Part shown: piece by piece, positions 53,044 to 62,351 of the stretch
Layout: every line of letters begins with the position of its first letter
Numbering within the stretch: the stretch's first letter is position 1
DNA from: Nocardioides sp. JS614
GTDB lineage: Bacteria; Actinomycetota; Actinomycetes; Propionibacteriales; Nocardioidaceae
Length of the DNA: 64,000 bases
Direction of reading: 5' to 3'
NCBI RefSeq assembly: GCF_000015265.1
Contig: NC_008699.1
Coordinates: 558,001 to 622,000, forward strand
The notes under the pieces: generated by a model
The model's database searches: none
Seen by the model: the letters and a program-made list of their open reading frames with translations, nothing else
Told to the model about the DNA's origin: nothing
Translations under genes and position numbers: made by a program

Positions 53044-55134
53044 TCACTTGACGAACTGCAACGACTCGCGCCTGTACGGCAGCGGCACCGAGGGATCGGT
53101 TGACTCGAACTCACGTGCCAAGCGATGACCATCGAACATCGCCTCGGCCAGCGGGCGCGGAGACTGCGCATCTCCGATGCAAAGAACGGCCTCGATTTCC
53201 GACTCGTGAAGCGTGTTGCGTTCGCTGACGAGTTGGCGATACACGTCGTCGACTGGTGCCCGCATCGTCACGAGCACGAGAGCGTCCGTCTCAAGTAAGA
53301 ACGGCTCCTCGAATTCATCCGCCCCTCGGAGCAGCCCGTCGCCGACCTCCGTCAATGACACGTTCCGGTACATGGCGACCCCGCTGGTGTGAAGAGACCT
53401 ACGAACCGCCGGCCCGTCCAGCGTCAGGTCCCCTTCCGCTGTCACCTGAGCGTGCGGCGTCACGACGGAGACTTTGTAGCCTTCGTCGGCAAGGAGTTGA
53501 GAGAGACCCGACCCCATATAACTGCCCTCAGCGTCGTAGACGGTCACGCGACAACCCGAGACGGGTCGGTCGCCGCGGGCGAGCAACTGGTCAGGCGTGA
53601 ACACCCATTCCAGGCCGTCGACTCCTGGCAGCGGCGTGTGTGTGCCTGGCGCGAGCCCGGTGTCCAACCATCGTGCGCCCGTCGCGACAACTACGTGGGA
53701 TGCCCCGTATTCGAGGATCTCGGCGGCGCTTAAGGTGGTCGAGGCGATGAGCTGCAAGTTCGGCAGCTTGTCGATCTGGATCTTACGGTGATCGATGAAG
53801 CGTCCCCACTCTCGAAGTCCCGGTAGGTCGACTACTTGACGGAGGTGGCCGCCAACCTGGTCGGCAGAGTCGACGAGGTGCACCATGTCGGCACCTCGCC
53901 TCGCCAGGCCGATTGCTGCTTCCAAACCTGCCGGGCCTGCGCCGACGACCAAGACGCTGACGTCTGGGCGTTCGAGAGGTTCGAAGCGCTCCGGGTGCCA
54001 GCCACGCCTGTACTCCTCGCCGGCGGTGGCGTTCTGAGCACACGCCATGTTGCCCCGATCGAGACTACTGATGCAGTGATTGATACCCATGCATTCCCTG
54101 ATGTCCTCGATGCGACCCTCATAGACCTTCTGGGGGAAGAAGGGATCCGCGATCGACTGGCGAGCAGATCCGATGAGGTCGATAACTCCAGAGCGCACTA
54201 CCTCGGCCATCAGGTCAGGACTCGTCCATCGCGATACCCCGACGATGGGCTTCTGAGTGGCGCTCCGAACGCGTGTGAAGAGCTCTACGTTGTGCCCCTC
54301 GGGGATGACCCTCGACGGGCTGATGTCGCTACCCCAATCCAGGACGGACCCAACATTGAGATCCCACAAGTCGACCAGTGGATCAGCCATCCGGACCAAC
54401 TCCACGCTCTCGTCCAGCGTGTGACCCCACGGACCCTGCGTCTGGATCGACATGCGACTCGCGACCGCGCAGTCGGCACCTACGGCGTCACGGACTCGGC
54501 CGAGGGTCTCGATCCAGAACCTGGCCCTGTTCTCCAACGACCCGCCATACTTGTCGGTGCGGTGGTTGTGGAATGCGGACAGGAACTGCGCGAAGAGATA
54601 TCCATATCCCGCGAGCACGTCCACGATGTCGTAGCCCACGTCGCGTGCACGCACCGCCGCGTCAACAAAGGACTGCTCGACGCGCTCAATGTCCTCGAGG
54701 GTCATGACTTTCGGAGTCCCAAGTGGTCCGGCGGGCGGTGGCAATTCGCCGGCGAGGCCGGACGGCGACAGCGCAGGCTCTCGGGACAGCCTTCGCATAG
54801 CGTGAGCGCCGCCATGATGCAGTTCGATGCTCGCGAGCGCACCGTGTTCATGGACGGCGTCGACCATAGCTTTGTGCCGTCGTCCGTCTTCCCCGTCCCA
54901 GATGTCACTGGAGTGCAGGGGGGACTCGTCGCTGCTGGGCCCCACGCTGGAGAACTCTGTCGACACCGCTGCCCAGCCGCCTTCAGCGCGAACAGCGCGG
55001 TATGAGGCCCACGTGGACGGACGAAGTACCCCGTAGGCGGTGCCGTGGGCCACGTTGAAGAAGCGGTTTCGAAGGGTCTTCGAGCCGATTGAGATGGGTT
55101 CGAATAGGACCCTGTGATGAGCAGCCGGGGGCAC
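53044..55134 (-). CDS. Trimethylamine-dehydrogenase-like flavoprotein (intact, altered Fe-S motif)
   Basis: 696 aa from GTG 55134, favoured over the TTG at 55143 because an AAAGG site is correctly spaced. Domains: FMN barrel with LFEPISIGSKTLRNRFFNVA and HRTDKYGGSLENRARFW, then VLVVGAGPAGLEAAIGLARR. The [4Fe-4S] region reads CMGINHC, then AC before QNATAGEEYRRGWHPE: the second of four cysteines is Ile, so cluster ligation is in doubt. It is a full-length paralogue of the frameshifted protein and converges on the GlcG gene. Confidence 0.9.
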   Translation of the reverse strand: MPPAAHHRVLFEPISIGSKTLRNRFFNVAHGTAYGVLRPSTWASYRAVRAEGGWAAVSTEFSSVGPSSDESPLHSSDIWDGEDGRRHKAMVDAVHEHGALASIELHHGGAHAMRRLSREPALSPSGLAGELPPPAGPLGTPKVMTLEDIERVEQSFVDAAVRARDVGYDIVDVLAGYGYLFAQFLSAFHNHRTDKYGGSLENRARFWIETLGRVRDAVGADCAVASRMSIQTQGPWGHTLDESVELVRMADPLVDLWDLNVGSVLDWGSDISPSRVIPEGHNVELFTRVRSATQKPIVGVSRWTSPDLMAEVVRSGVIDLIGSARQSIADPFFPQKVYEGRIEDIRECMGINHCISSLDRGNMACAQNATAGEEYRRGWHPERFEPLERPDVSVLVVGAGPAGLEAAIGLARRGADMVHLVDSADQVGGHLRQVVDLPGLREWGRFIDHRKIQIDKLPNLQLIASTTLSAAEILEYGASHVVVATGARWLDTGLAPGTHTPLPGVDGLEWVFTPDQLLARGDRPVSGCRVTVYDAEGSYMGSGLSQLLADEGYKVSVVTPHAQVTAEGDLTLDGPAVRRSLHTSGVAMYRNVSLTEVGDGLLRGADEFEEPFLLETDALVLVTMRAPVDDVYRQLVSERNTLHESEIEAVLCIGDAQSPRPLAEAMFDGHRLAREFESTDPSVPLPYRRESLQFVK

Positions 55135-55521
55135 GCGATTCAACCTTTCGTCGGGTGGCAGGGGTGTGAGAGCGCCGGGGGCGTCTTCTAGTACGTGGGG
55201 ATGTCAGTGAGAGGTGTGACGTCGCCGGGCTGAGCGATACATAGAGTGGACCGCATGCGTGTCGCGGCGACGTCTAGCGCCCGACGCAGGACGGGATTGC
55301 GGACTTCCTCGCCACGGGGCGATGCTAGTTAACGTTCTGCCGGTCGGCTTTGTGACAGTTGGCGAAGGAAATTGGCAATTTCCACGGATTGGCCCAATTC
55401 GAGACTGAAGGCACAGCTTCCGGCTGATGACTGGGCGACGGGCCGGTACGAACCGGTATGCAAAGTTACCCGTATGCAAGACTGGCAACGTGAAGCCTGT
55501 CGAGGTCTGCGAGGGCTAGGG
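55135..55521. other. 390-base upstream region with palindromes
   Basis: Holds the promoter of the intact flavoprotein. No gene is supported. It contains the palindrome at 55367 and a nearby repeated CGTATGCAA-type motif (GGTATGCAAAG at 55457, CGTATGCAAGA at 55472). Confidence 0.45.
55367..55383. promoter_or_regulatory. 17-bp palindrome, candidate operator
   Basis: GGAAATT, GGC, AATTTCC: a perfect 7-bp inverted repeat in AT-richer sequence about 230 bases upstream of the intact flavoprotein gene. Confidence 0.5.
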
Positions 55522-55930
55522 TTAGTTGACCCACTCCTCGGTGCCGTCGCCGAACTGTTGATGTTTCCAGATCGGGACTTCTGACTTGAGTGTGTCGATG
55601 AGATGCGTGATGCCTCGAAGGCGTTTCCGCGATGAGCAGAGACCGTCGCGATGACCACTGCGATGTCTCCGATTGCCAGTTGTGCCTACCCGGTGACAAG
55701 CTGCAACGCCGTGAACCTCGTGCCTATCGCTGACCTCCTCGCACACGCGGACCAACTGCTCTAGAGCGTTCGGATGAGCGGAGTACTCGAGCCTGTCCAC
55801 TGAACGACCGCCATCGCGATCGCGCACACGACCCAGGAACGGAAGGAGTCCGCCCGACGCATCGTCGTCGAGTGAACGACGAACCTCGTCTACGCTCAAC
55901 GGCGTATTCCCGAATGTCGACGAGACGGAC
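55522..55930 (-). pseudogene. moaE: Molybdopterin synthase catalytic subunit MoaE, damaged
   Basis: Reading frame pieces give NTPLSVDEVRRSLDDDASGG, FLGRVRDRDGGRSVDRLEYS, HRVG, then in another frame LAIGDIAVVIATVSAHRGNA and back to LKSEVPIWKHQQFGDGTEEW: an almost complete MoaE. One extra base near 55690 and one missing near 55608 displace about 28 codons, including part of the active-site region. The 5' end is cut by the IS21 element, which separates the gene from its start and promoter. Confidence 0.88.
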
Positions 55931-55939
55931 TGTCGGCGG

Positions 55940-56022
55940 CCACGAGAAGCTGCCCGGAGACGGCCACGAAGCTGCCCGGTGGCGGACATGAGTTCTGCCC
56001 GCTGACGGTCATGGGATCTGCC
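55940..56022. repeat. Left terminal repeats of IS21
   Basis: Repeated units of the form CTGCCCg-TGgCGGaCATGAG, spaced about 20-27 bases. The matching set in opposite orientation lies at 58485-58570. In IS21 these are the transposase-binding sites. Confidence 0.65.
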
Positions 56023-56125
56023 CGACACGACGTTGTCTGCCTTGCCGCGGTCCGCGGTTGAGGCCCCTTCCTCGGGTGCGATGAGCGGTGCTGATGCGCC
56101 CTATTGCTCCCGAGGAAGGGATGAG

Positions 56126-57679
56126 TTGAAGTCTGCCGAGGAGATCATGAAAATCTTGGATGCCTACGACCTGACAGGGTCGTTGCGTGATGCCGGGGAG
56201 CTGGCCGGCTGCTCCCACCACACCGTCAAGCGCTACGTCGTGCGGCGTGCTGGTGCCGGTGAGCTGGACAAGGCGGCCGTGCGGCCGCAGCTGATCGATG
56301 AGTACCTGCCCAAGGTCGAGGAGTGGGTCGAGCGGTCCAAGGGCAAGGTCCGCGCCGACAAGGCCCACGAGAAGCTCGTGGCGCTGGGCTACACCGGTTC
56401 GGAGCGCACCACCCGCCGTGCGGTCGCGAAGGTCAAGGCTGCCTACCGCGCGGGACATGTGCGGGTCCACCGGCCGTGGGTCACCGAGCCGGGGATGTGG
56501 CTGCAGTACGACTACGGCGACGGTCCGGTCGTCGACGGGGTGAAGACCGTGCTGTTCGTCGCGTGGTTGGCGTGGTCGCGGTTCCGGGTGGTGATCGCGC
56601 TGCGTGACAAGACGATGCCGTCGGTGTTCGCCGCTCTGGACCAGACGTTCCGGCGTCTGGGTGGGGTGCCGACCTATGTGCTGACCGACAACGAGAAGAC
56701 CGTCACGGTCGAGCACATCGCCGGGATCCCGGTCCGCAACTCACAGCTCGTCGGGTTCGCCGAGCACTACTCGGTGGTCGTGCATACCTGTGTTCCCGCG
56801 GACCCGGCGTCCAAGGGCGGCACCGAGTCGTCGGTGAAGATCAGCAAGGCCGATCTGGTCCCCAAGGACACCAACCTGCGAGAAGAGTACGGCTCGTTCG
56901 CCGAGCTCGAGGCAGCCTGCGAGGAGTTCTGTCACAAGGTCAACACCCGCGACCATCGGATCACGAAGCGGCCGCCGATCGAGATGCTCGCCGAGGAACG
57001 GACCCGGCTGCACCCGGTGGCGATGACGCCGCACACGGTGGCGTTCGGTACCACCCGGGTGGTGCCGGCGAACACGCCGATGGTGATGTTCGAGTCCGGC
57101 CAGTACTCGGTCCCGCACGCCCTGCTGGGCGCCACGGTGTGGGTGCGGGTGCATGGCCGCGGGGGCGACGAGCAGGTCGTCATCGTCCACGTCGGCCAGG
57201 ACGGTCCGGTCGAGGTTGCCCGCCACCACCGGGCCACCCCCGGCACACCACGGATCAACGATGACCACTTCCCGCCGCAACCAGCGGGGCCGCTGGATCG
57301 CCGACCACGCGCGAAGAACCCGGCGGAGTCGGAGTTCCTCGACCTGGGCGAGGGTGCCCGGCTGTGGCTGATCGAGGCCGCTGCGGCGGGCACCGGTCGG
57401 ATGCGGGTCAAGATGTCCGAAGCGCTCGCGCTGGCCAAGTTGTTCGACCCCGTCGAGGTCGACTGGGCACTCGGCCATGCCGCGGTCCACGGCCGGTTCG
57501 CCGAGGCCGACCTGGCCTCGATCCTGGACCATCACGCCCGCCGACCCGCAGGCGGTGAGCACCGCGCCAGCGAGGACTCCTCGTTGACCCAGGGCACCAG
57601 CGCGTGGTCGCGACTGGGCCAGCAGGTCGGCCAGCAGGTCGGCCAGCAGGTCGAGGCCGACAGCGAGGTGACCCGATGA
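56126..57679 (+). CDS. istA: IS21-family transposase IstA
   Basis: 517 aa from TTG 56126, preceded by AGGAAGGG, chosen because family members begin KSAEEIMKILDAYDLTGS. HTH near residue 25 (SLRDAGELAGCSHHTVKRYV). DDE residues: WLQYDYGDGP, VLTDNEKTVT and KGGTESSVKIS. The C-terminus carries three GQQV repeats. Intact. Confidence 0.95.
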   Translation: MKSAEEIMKILDAYDLTGSLRDAGELAGCSHHTVKRYVVRRAGAGELDKAAVRPQLIDEYLPKVEEWVERSKGKVRADKAHEKLVALGYTGSERTTRRAVAKVKAAYRAGHVRVHRPWVTEPGMWLQYDYGDGPVVDGVKTVLFVAWLAWSRFRVVIALRDKTMPSVFAALDQTFRRLGGVPTYVLTDNEKTVTVEHIAGIPVRNSQLVGFAEHYSVVVHTCVPADPASKGGTESSVKISKADLVPKDTNLREEYGSFAELEAACEEFCHKVNTRDHRITKRPPIEMLAEERTRLHPVAMTPHTVAFGTTRVVPANTPMVMFESGQYSVPHALLGATVWVRVHGRGGDEQVVIVHVGQDGPVEVARHHRATPGTPRINDDHFPPQPAGPLDRRPRAKNPAESEFLDLGEGARLWLIEAAAAGTGRMRVKMSEALALAKLFDPVEVDWALGHAAVHGRFAEADLASILDHHARRPAGGEHRASEDSSLTQGTSAWSRLGQQVGQQVGQQVEADSEVTR

Positions 57680-58455
57680 CCGCCAGGACAGCGCAAGCGC
57701 CGCCGCTGCCAGCGGACTTGGAGGAGTTGCTGCGCCGGCTGCGGCTGCCTCACATCCGTCGTCACGCCCCCGAGGTCGTTGCGACCGCGAAGGCCCAACG
57801 CTGGGAACCGGCCGAGGTCCTCAAGGCCCTGTTCGCCGAGGAGGTCGCCGGCCGGGAACGATCCGCCTTGGCCACCAGGCGTGCCGCGGCGGGGTTCCCG
57901 ACGGGGAAGACCTTCGACGCCTGGCAGCCCGAGGCCTCCTCGATCCCGGCGCCGACCCAGCAGGCGCTCCGGACCCTGGAATGGGTCCACCGGCGGGAGA
58001 ACCTCGTGGTGTGCGGGCCGTCGGGCACCGGGAAGACGTTCCTGCTGGAGGCACTCGGACAACATGCCGTCGAGCAAGGGTTGAAGGTCGCCTGGTTCAC
58101 CCTGGAGGACCTCGGGGTGCTGCTACGCCGCCACCGTGCCGACGACACCGTCACCAAGGCCATCGCCCGGGTCCTGCGAGCAGACGTCGTGGTGGTCGAT
58201 GACATCGGCCTCTTGCCGGTGGCCGCCGACGCAGCCGAGGGGCTCTACCGGCTCGTCGACGCCGCGTATGAGAAGCGCTCGGTCGCGATCAGCTCGAACC
58301 TGCACCCATCCGGGTTTGACGAGCTGATGCCCAAGACGCTGGCCACGGCCACCGTCGACAGACTGCTTCACCACGCTCACGTCTGCCAGACCAGCGGGGA
58401 CTCCGTGCGGCTCACCCAAGCGCTCGCCGGCCAGGGGGTGAGCCCGTTGAGCTGA
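57676..58455 (+). CDS. istB: IS21-family helper ATPase IstB
   Basis: 259-aa DnaC-like AAA+ ATPase with Walker A GPSGTGKTFLLEAL near residue 115 and Walker B VVVDDIGLLPV near residue 178. ATG overlaps the istA stop. It stimulates IstA and helps choose the target. Confidence 0.95.
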   Translation: MTARTAQAPPLPADLEELLRRLRLPHIRRHAPEVVATAKAQRWEPAEVLKALFAEEVAGRERSALATRRAAAGFPTGKTFDAWQPEASSIPAPTQQALRTLEWVHRRENLVVCGPSGTGKTFLLEALGQHAVEQGLKVAWFTLEDLGVLLRRHRADDTVTKAIARVLRADVVVVDDIGLLPVAADAAEGLYRLVDAAYEKRSVAISSNLHPSGFDELMPKTLATATVDRLLHHAHVCQTSGDSVRLTQALAGQGVSPLS

Positions 58456-58587
58456 GCACCTGGTCGGTGGTGGCCGCCAGCCCCCTTGGGCAGATCCCAT
58501 GGCCACCACTGGGCAGTTCTCGTGGCCGTCAGCGGGCAGGTTTCACGTCCGCCACTGGGCAGTTCCTACTGGCCCTTGACAACGGAC

Positions 58588-58913
58588 AGCAGGATGGGTT
58601 ATGCAGAGAAGTTAGTGGCTCCACGACCGGTTGCCCGTAAGGCACCCATGCCTAGATATGGTGTCCCCGAAATGACTGGAGACGAGGCAGCGACTCGGGA
58701 CGGAAATGGTGCGCCGTCACGTCGAAACCCGCCAGGAAAGCCCTCGCTCGTTCTACGAGGTTGTTGGGGAACCGGGTGTTTCTGCCCAACAACACTGTCC
58801 CGTCGTTACGTGGGTCGCTGTCTTGTCTCATCCCAGGTCGGCTTGCGCCTCCGTGCTGTCCTCGGACTCGCGCACCGCGTGCACCGGCAAGCATCGCTTC
58901 TTCGCCGACCGGT
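58588..58913. other. 326-base stretch without a supported gene
   Basis: To the right of the IS21 element. It should contain the original upstream region of moaE (reading leftwards) and the end of the DUF5519 gene's transcript. Only unconvincing short frames are present. Confidence 0.4.
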
Positions 58914-59363
58914 TCAAGTCGTAAGCCATTCATAGCTCAATTGGACGAGGTGCCACACAACTTCCAGTTCATGACGATCCCGAGGACCGAACACAAGGAG
59001 GGCATCCTGCACAGGATGCGGGACACCCCATCTGGCGCCGACCACCTGCTCCATCACTTGAGCCGGGACCGAGAGGTGAAGGCTCCCATCATGAGGAGGA
59101 TGCAAGTGCGCGAACTCGCGCCCACGCTGGAATCTCTCGGGCCGCGCTGAACCGATCCCTCCCGCAACGTGGAGAGCCCGTGCGTGCGACACCGAAACCA
59201 ACGTCGGGGCCATGTAGGTATAGGGGAGCGAACGCATGCGGGACCACAGCTCTTCCTGAACCATGACGGGAGCGATCTGTGACCATTGACTGTGCGCGGC
59301 TGGACCGACTATCTCGGGGATAGGGCCCGCGCGGTGTGGCAGTGTGGCGAAGGGGTGAGTCAT
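58914..59363 (-). CDS. Luciferase-domain (DUF5519) family protein
   Basis: 149 aa. LPHRAGPIPEIVGPAAHSQW, QEELWSRMRSLP, REFAHLHPPHDGSLHLSVP and LEVVWHLVQLSYEW follow the DUF5519 pattern from end to end. Despite the family name no luciferase activity should be assumed. The ATG overlaps the stop of the upstream amine-oxidase gene. Confidence 0.75.
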   Translation of the reverse strand: MTHPFATLPHRAGPIPEIVGPAAHSQWSQIAPVMVQEELWSRMRSLPYTYMAPTLVSVSHARALHVAGGIGSARPERFQRGREFAHLHPPHDGSLHLSVPAQVMEQVVGARWGVPHPVQDALLVFGPRDRHELEVVWHLVQLSYEWLTT

Positions 59364-60641
59364 CGCACCCGACCGGACAGGGAAGACACCACCCCGGCAG
59401 CGGCGTGGTGTCCGCTGCGGATCGCCCCTTCCATCAGGCCAGTGTAATCCGGATCTGCGTACTCGCCGGCGAAGAACACCGCGCCTACTGGGCGCCGCAT
59501 CGCCTCGACGTCGGTCGGGGTGGCGTCGGCCCCGAGTGCTGAGTAGGCCCCGCCGGACAAAGGATCATCAGACCACGTGCTCAGGACGGCGCGGGCCCCC
59601 GGTGCGAACTCAAGGTCGTGACGTAGGTGGCGCACCGCTTCTGTCCACCCAGACTGAAGCCCATCCGGACCGTACGCACCGAGAGCTCCAGCGCTGCCCA
59701 TGAAGCAATTGAGTATCGGCGGGACACGACCGTCGGCCTCGTTTTCAAGCGTCGTCGACAAGATTGCGCTGTCCAACTCCAAAACGACCGCGCACGGACA
59801 TGACCGCCGAGGTCCCGGGTTCCTCGCTGAGCGGGACGTGGAGCTTGGCTGCATGTCCTTGGACCATATGGTCCAGGGCCGCGCGCTTCCACTTGGGCAG
59901 ATCGATCACACAGTGGCCCTGCCCACGAAGGACGGCCAGCGGAAGGCCGACGACCGCAGCATCGAATCGCCTGGACCATCTCTCGTCGTGACGGTGACAC
60001 CTGCTGCGTCCTGGGTGAGGACCTCCACCCTCTCGCTCAGGCGCACGCGAGCCCCGAGCTCGGCGGCAATCGCGTCGGGCAGGCTCTGGTTGCCGCCCGC
60101 AATCCGCCAACTCGGCTGGGGCTCGATCGACGCTATCTGGCCGAGCGCAGAAGCGCTCACCTCGCGAGCTTCTGCCGCCGCCGCCGAGATTTCGATGCGA
60201 GCCCTGAGTGCCTCGGCCAATCGACCATCACCCACCCCCCCGCAGACCGTCTTCCGCGGAGAGTGCGCCCTCGTGCGCATGATCGCGCACGAATCGCAAC
60301 GCATCCCGGCCGGCCGCGATGAGGTCTTCGGTCGACACGTCCGTCAGGTCGCCAACCTCGCGGACGTAATAGCTCATCCCGGTCTCGACGAGCCCAAGAC
60401 CGTACTGCTGCAACAAACCCCGCGTCTCGGAGTAGCCGTGAAGCACGAACTCGGCGCCGCGCTCGATGACGATCGGACCGAACGCAGCTTCGAGCGACTG
60501 CAACCACACGCGACCCCCGACGCGGTCCCGTGCTTCGAAGACCGTGACATCGAACCCCTCGGCAACGAGGCTCGAAGCCGCAGCGAGGCCCGCCAAACCT
60601 GCTCCTAGGACCGCAACGGTGCCACTGGACGGCGGGGTCAT
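59360..60641 (-). pseudogene. Flavin monoamine oxidase-like protein, multiply frameshifted
   Basis: The start is intact (VAVLGAGLAGLAAASSLVAE, RVGGRVW; FAD-binding). A run of seven G near 60235, where six fits, shifts frame, after which RLAEALRARIEISAAAAEAR and WRIAGGNQSLPDAIAAELGA continue. Further shifts near 59970 and 59785 are needed to join FDAAVVGLPLAVLRG, the SVRGRF region and NCFMGSAGALGAYG. The C-terminal FAD motif GAVFFAGEYADPDYTGLMEG is present. Total length (~425 aa) fits a flavin amine oxidase. Inactive as read. Confidence 0.88.
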
Positions 60642-60936
60642 GCGAGTGCTCTCGACTGGCTCACCCGTCGACCGTAGGCAGACGAACGACCACCGTCACT
60701 GCTCGTGCCGTATGAATCGAGGCATCGATCCGTACGTTCGTATAGCCCCTCGCGTGCGGCAGTCCCGCGCGAGCCGACAGCCGCGTCGGGGTGGCGGGAC
60801 AACGTGTGCCACGGATCGCAGGGCGTCACTATTGCAGGAAGATGACAGAGGTCACCTGCCTTTCATCAGATCCGGGTAACGGAGGAGATCGCATCGATTG
60901 GCCAAGATGTCCGTTGAGCGAACGAGAGGGAACAGC
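60642..60936. promoter_or_regulatory. Divergent promoter region of two amine-oxidase genes
   Basis: The 295 bases between the two divergent genes hold no reading frame I can support. An AGAGGGA ribosome-binding site ends the region on the plus strand. Confidence 0.45.
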
Positions 60937-62220
60937 ATGGTCGATAGCGTCGAGGTTGCAGTCGTTGGAGCCGGATTTGCCGGACTCCGGGCGGCACGGG
61001 ATCTGAGCACAGAGGGGCGTTCGGTCGTGCTGCTCGAAGCAGCTGGAAGAGTCGGCGGCCGTGCGTACAGCCGAGAGTCGGCCACTGACCCAGGAACGAC
61101 TGTGGAGGTCGGCGGAGCCTACTTCCACCGCCACCACCACGCGCGCCTCGCAGCAGAGGTCGACCGCTACAACATCGAGACCCAACCCGCCGCGCCGTTC
61201 AAGGTCTTCCGGAACCGCCTGGCGTCCGGAGATCACAACGCTGCCTTCCCCATCCCGCCTGAAGAGCTTCTCGAAGCAGAAAGAGTCCTCTTCTGCCTCA
61301 TCAGGGACGCGCGCCGCATCGACTGTCACGCAGGACTCGAGAATCAGAATCTCAAGGATCTCGACATCTCGGCGCATGACTATTTGAACGCATTGAACCC
61401 GCCGCCTGTCACCAGCCAGCTGCTGCGATCGTGGATCTGGAACATGATGGGTCAACGCGTCGAGGACGCGTCAGCACTGTGGGTCCTGCAGTTGATCGCC
61501 TCGCATGACTACTCTGTGCTCGGTGTGCTCTTGTCCTTGGACGAGGTGATGACCAGCGGTACTGGCACGCTGACGAGTGCGATCGCCAGCGAGGTGCCCG
61601 ACCTTCGCCTAGGTGAAGCGGTGCACGCGATTCATCAACAGGCCGACTGGGTCGATCTCGCATACGGCGCAGAGCGTGCGCTGAGGGCCGAACACGTCGT
61701 CGTCGCGGCACCTTTGAACTGCATGCGAGAACTCCGATTCGAGCCGCCATTGTCAGGACCGCGCGCCGAAGTCGTCGCCGAAGGGCATGGAGGCAGGGGA
61801 CTCAAGCTGCTCATCCACGTGCAGGGGGTCCCGGAAGGAATCTCGTGCACTGGTGACGGTGTCTTCCCGACCTTGTACGACTACCTACCCGCTACCGACG
61901 GTGGCCGCATCCTCGTCGGCTTCACCGACCGGGACTCCTTCGACCCCGCCGACAACGACGCGATCGAGGCAGCGGTCCACCACTACCTGCCGGAGGCGAT
62001 CATCGTCGGAACGGACTATCACGACTGGTGCGCGGACCCGTACGTGCGCGCACCCTGGGTGTCGCCGCGCATCGGGCAGGCGACACGTGCCCACAAGTCG
62101 CTTGGCGAGCCTCACGGCCGCGTGCACTTCGCAGGGTCGGACGTCTCACTCTTGTTCCCTGGCTACATCGAAGGTGCGCTCGAGACCGCCGACCGCGTTC
62201 GGGCGGAAATCAACGGCTAA
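60937..62220 (+). CDS. Flavin monoamine oxidase-like protein (intact)
   Basis: 427 aa from ATG 60937, picked for its AGAGGGA site; an in-frame upstream extension is not family-like. The N-terminal FAD motif is VAVVGAGFAGLRAARDLSTE followed by GRVGGRAYS. The C-terminal FAD motif is RVHFAGSDVSLLFPGYIEGA. SWIWNMMGQRVEDASALWVL in the middle fits the substrate domain. It would oxidise an amine to an imine with H2O2 release. Divergent from a damaged relative. Confidence 0.9.
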   Translation: MVDSVEVAVVGAGFAGLRAARDLSTEGRSVVLLEAAGRVGGRAYSRESATDPGTTVEVGGAYFHRHHHARLAAEVDRYNIETQPAAPFKVFRNRLASGDHNAAFPIPPEELLEAERVLFCLIRDARRIDCHAGLENQNLKDLDISAHDYLNALNPPPVTSQLLRSWIWNMMGQRVEDASALWVLQLIASHDYSVLGVLLSLDEVMTSGTGTLTSAIASEVPDLRLGEAVHAIHQQADWVDLAYGAERALRAEHVVVAAPLNCMRELRFEPPLSGPRAEVVAEGHGGRGLKLLIHVQGVPEGISCTGDGVFPTLYDYLPATDGGRILVGFTDRDSFDPADNDAIEAAVHHYLPEAIIVGTDYHDWCADPYVRAPWVSPRIGQATRAHKSLGEPHGRVHFAGSDVSLLFPGYIEGALETADRVRAEING

Positions 62221-62351
62221 CCGTCTGACTCTGGGCCGCCAGTCTCTCGCTAATACGCCGCCGACGGGCGGGCTATGGGTCGTCTGTCTGTGCATCGCAC
62301 ACGTAGCGACGGACCCGAGGCAGAGTGTGATTATCGGCCTGTCGTCGTAAG

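Larger units (their letters stand above)
55931..58581 (+). mobile_element. IS21-family insertion sequence
   Basis: 2,651 bases flanked by a 6-bp target duplication (ACGGAC at 55925 and 58582). The ends are TGTCGGCGGCCACGAG on the left and TGTCAAGGGCCAGTAG read inward from the right. Several CTGCCC-containing ~20-bp repeats lie inside both ends, typical of IS21. It carries istA and istB with an ATGA overlap and landed at the start of moaE. Confidence 0.93.

Noticed and set aside
58652..58933. 93-codon minus-strand frame next to the DUF5519 gene
   Set aside because: It has no recognisable domain and overlaps the better-supported DUF5519 gene end.
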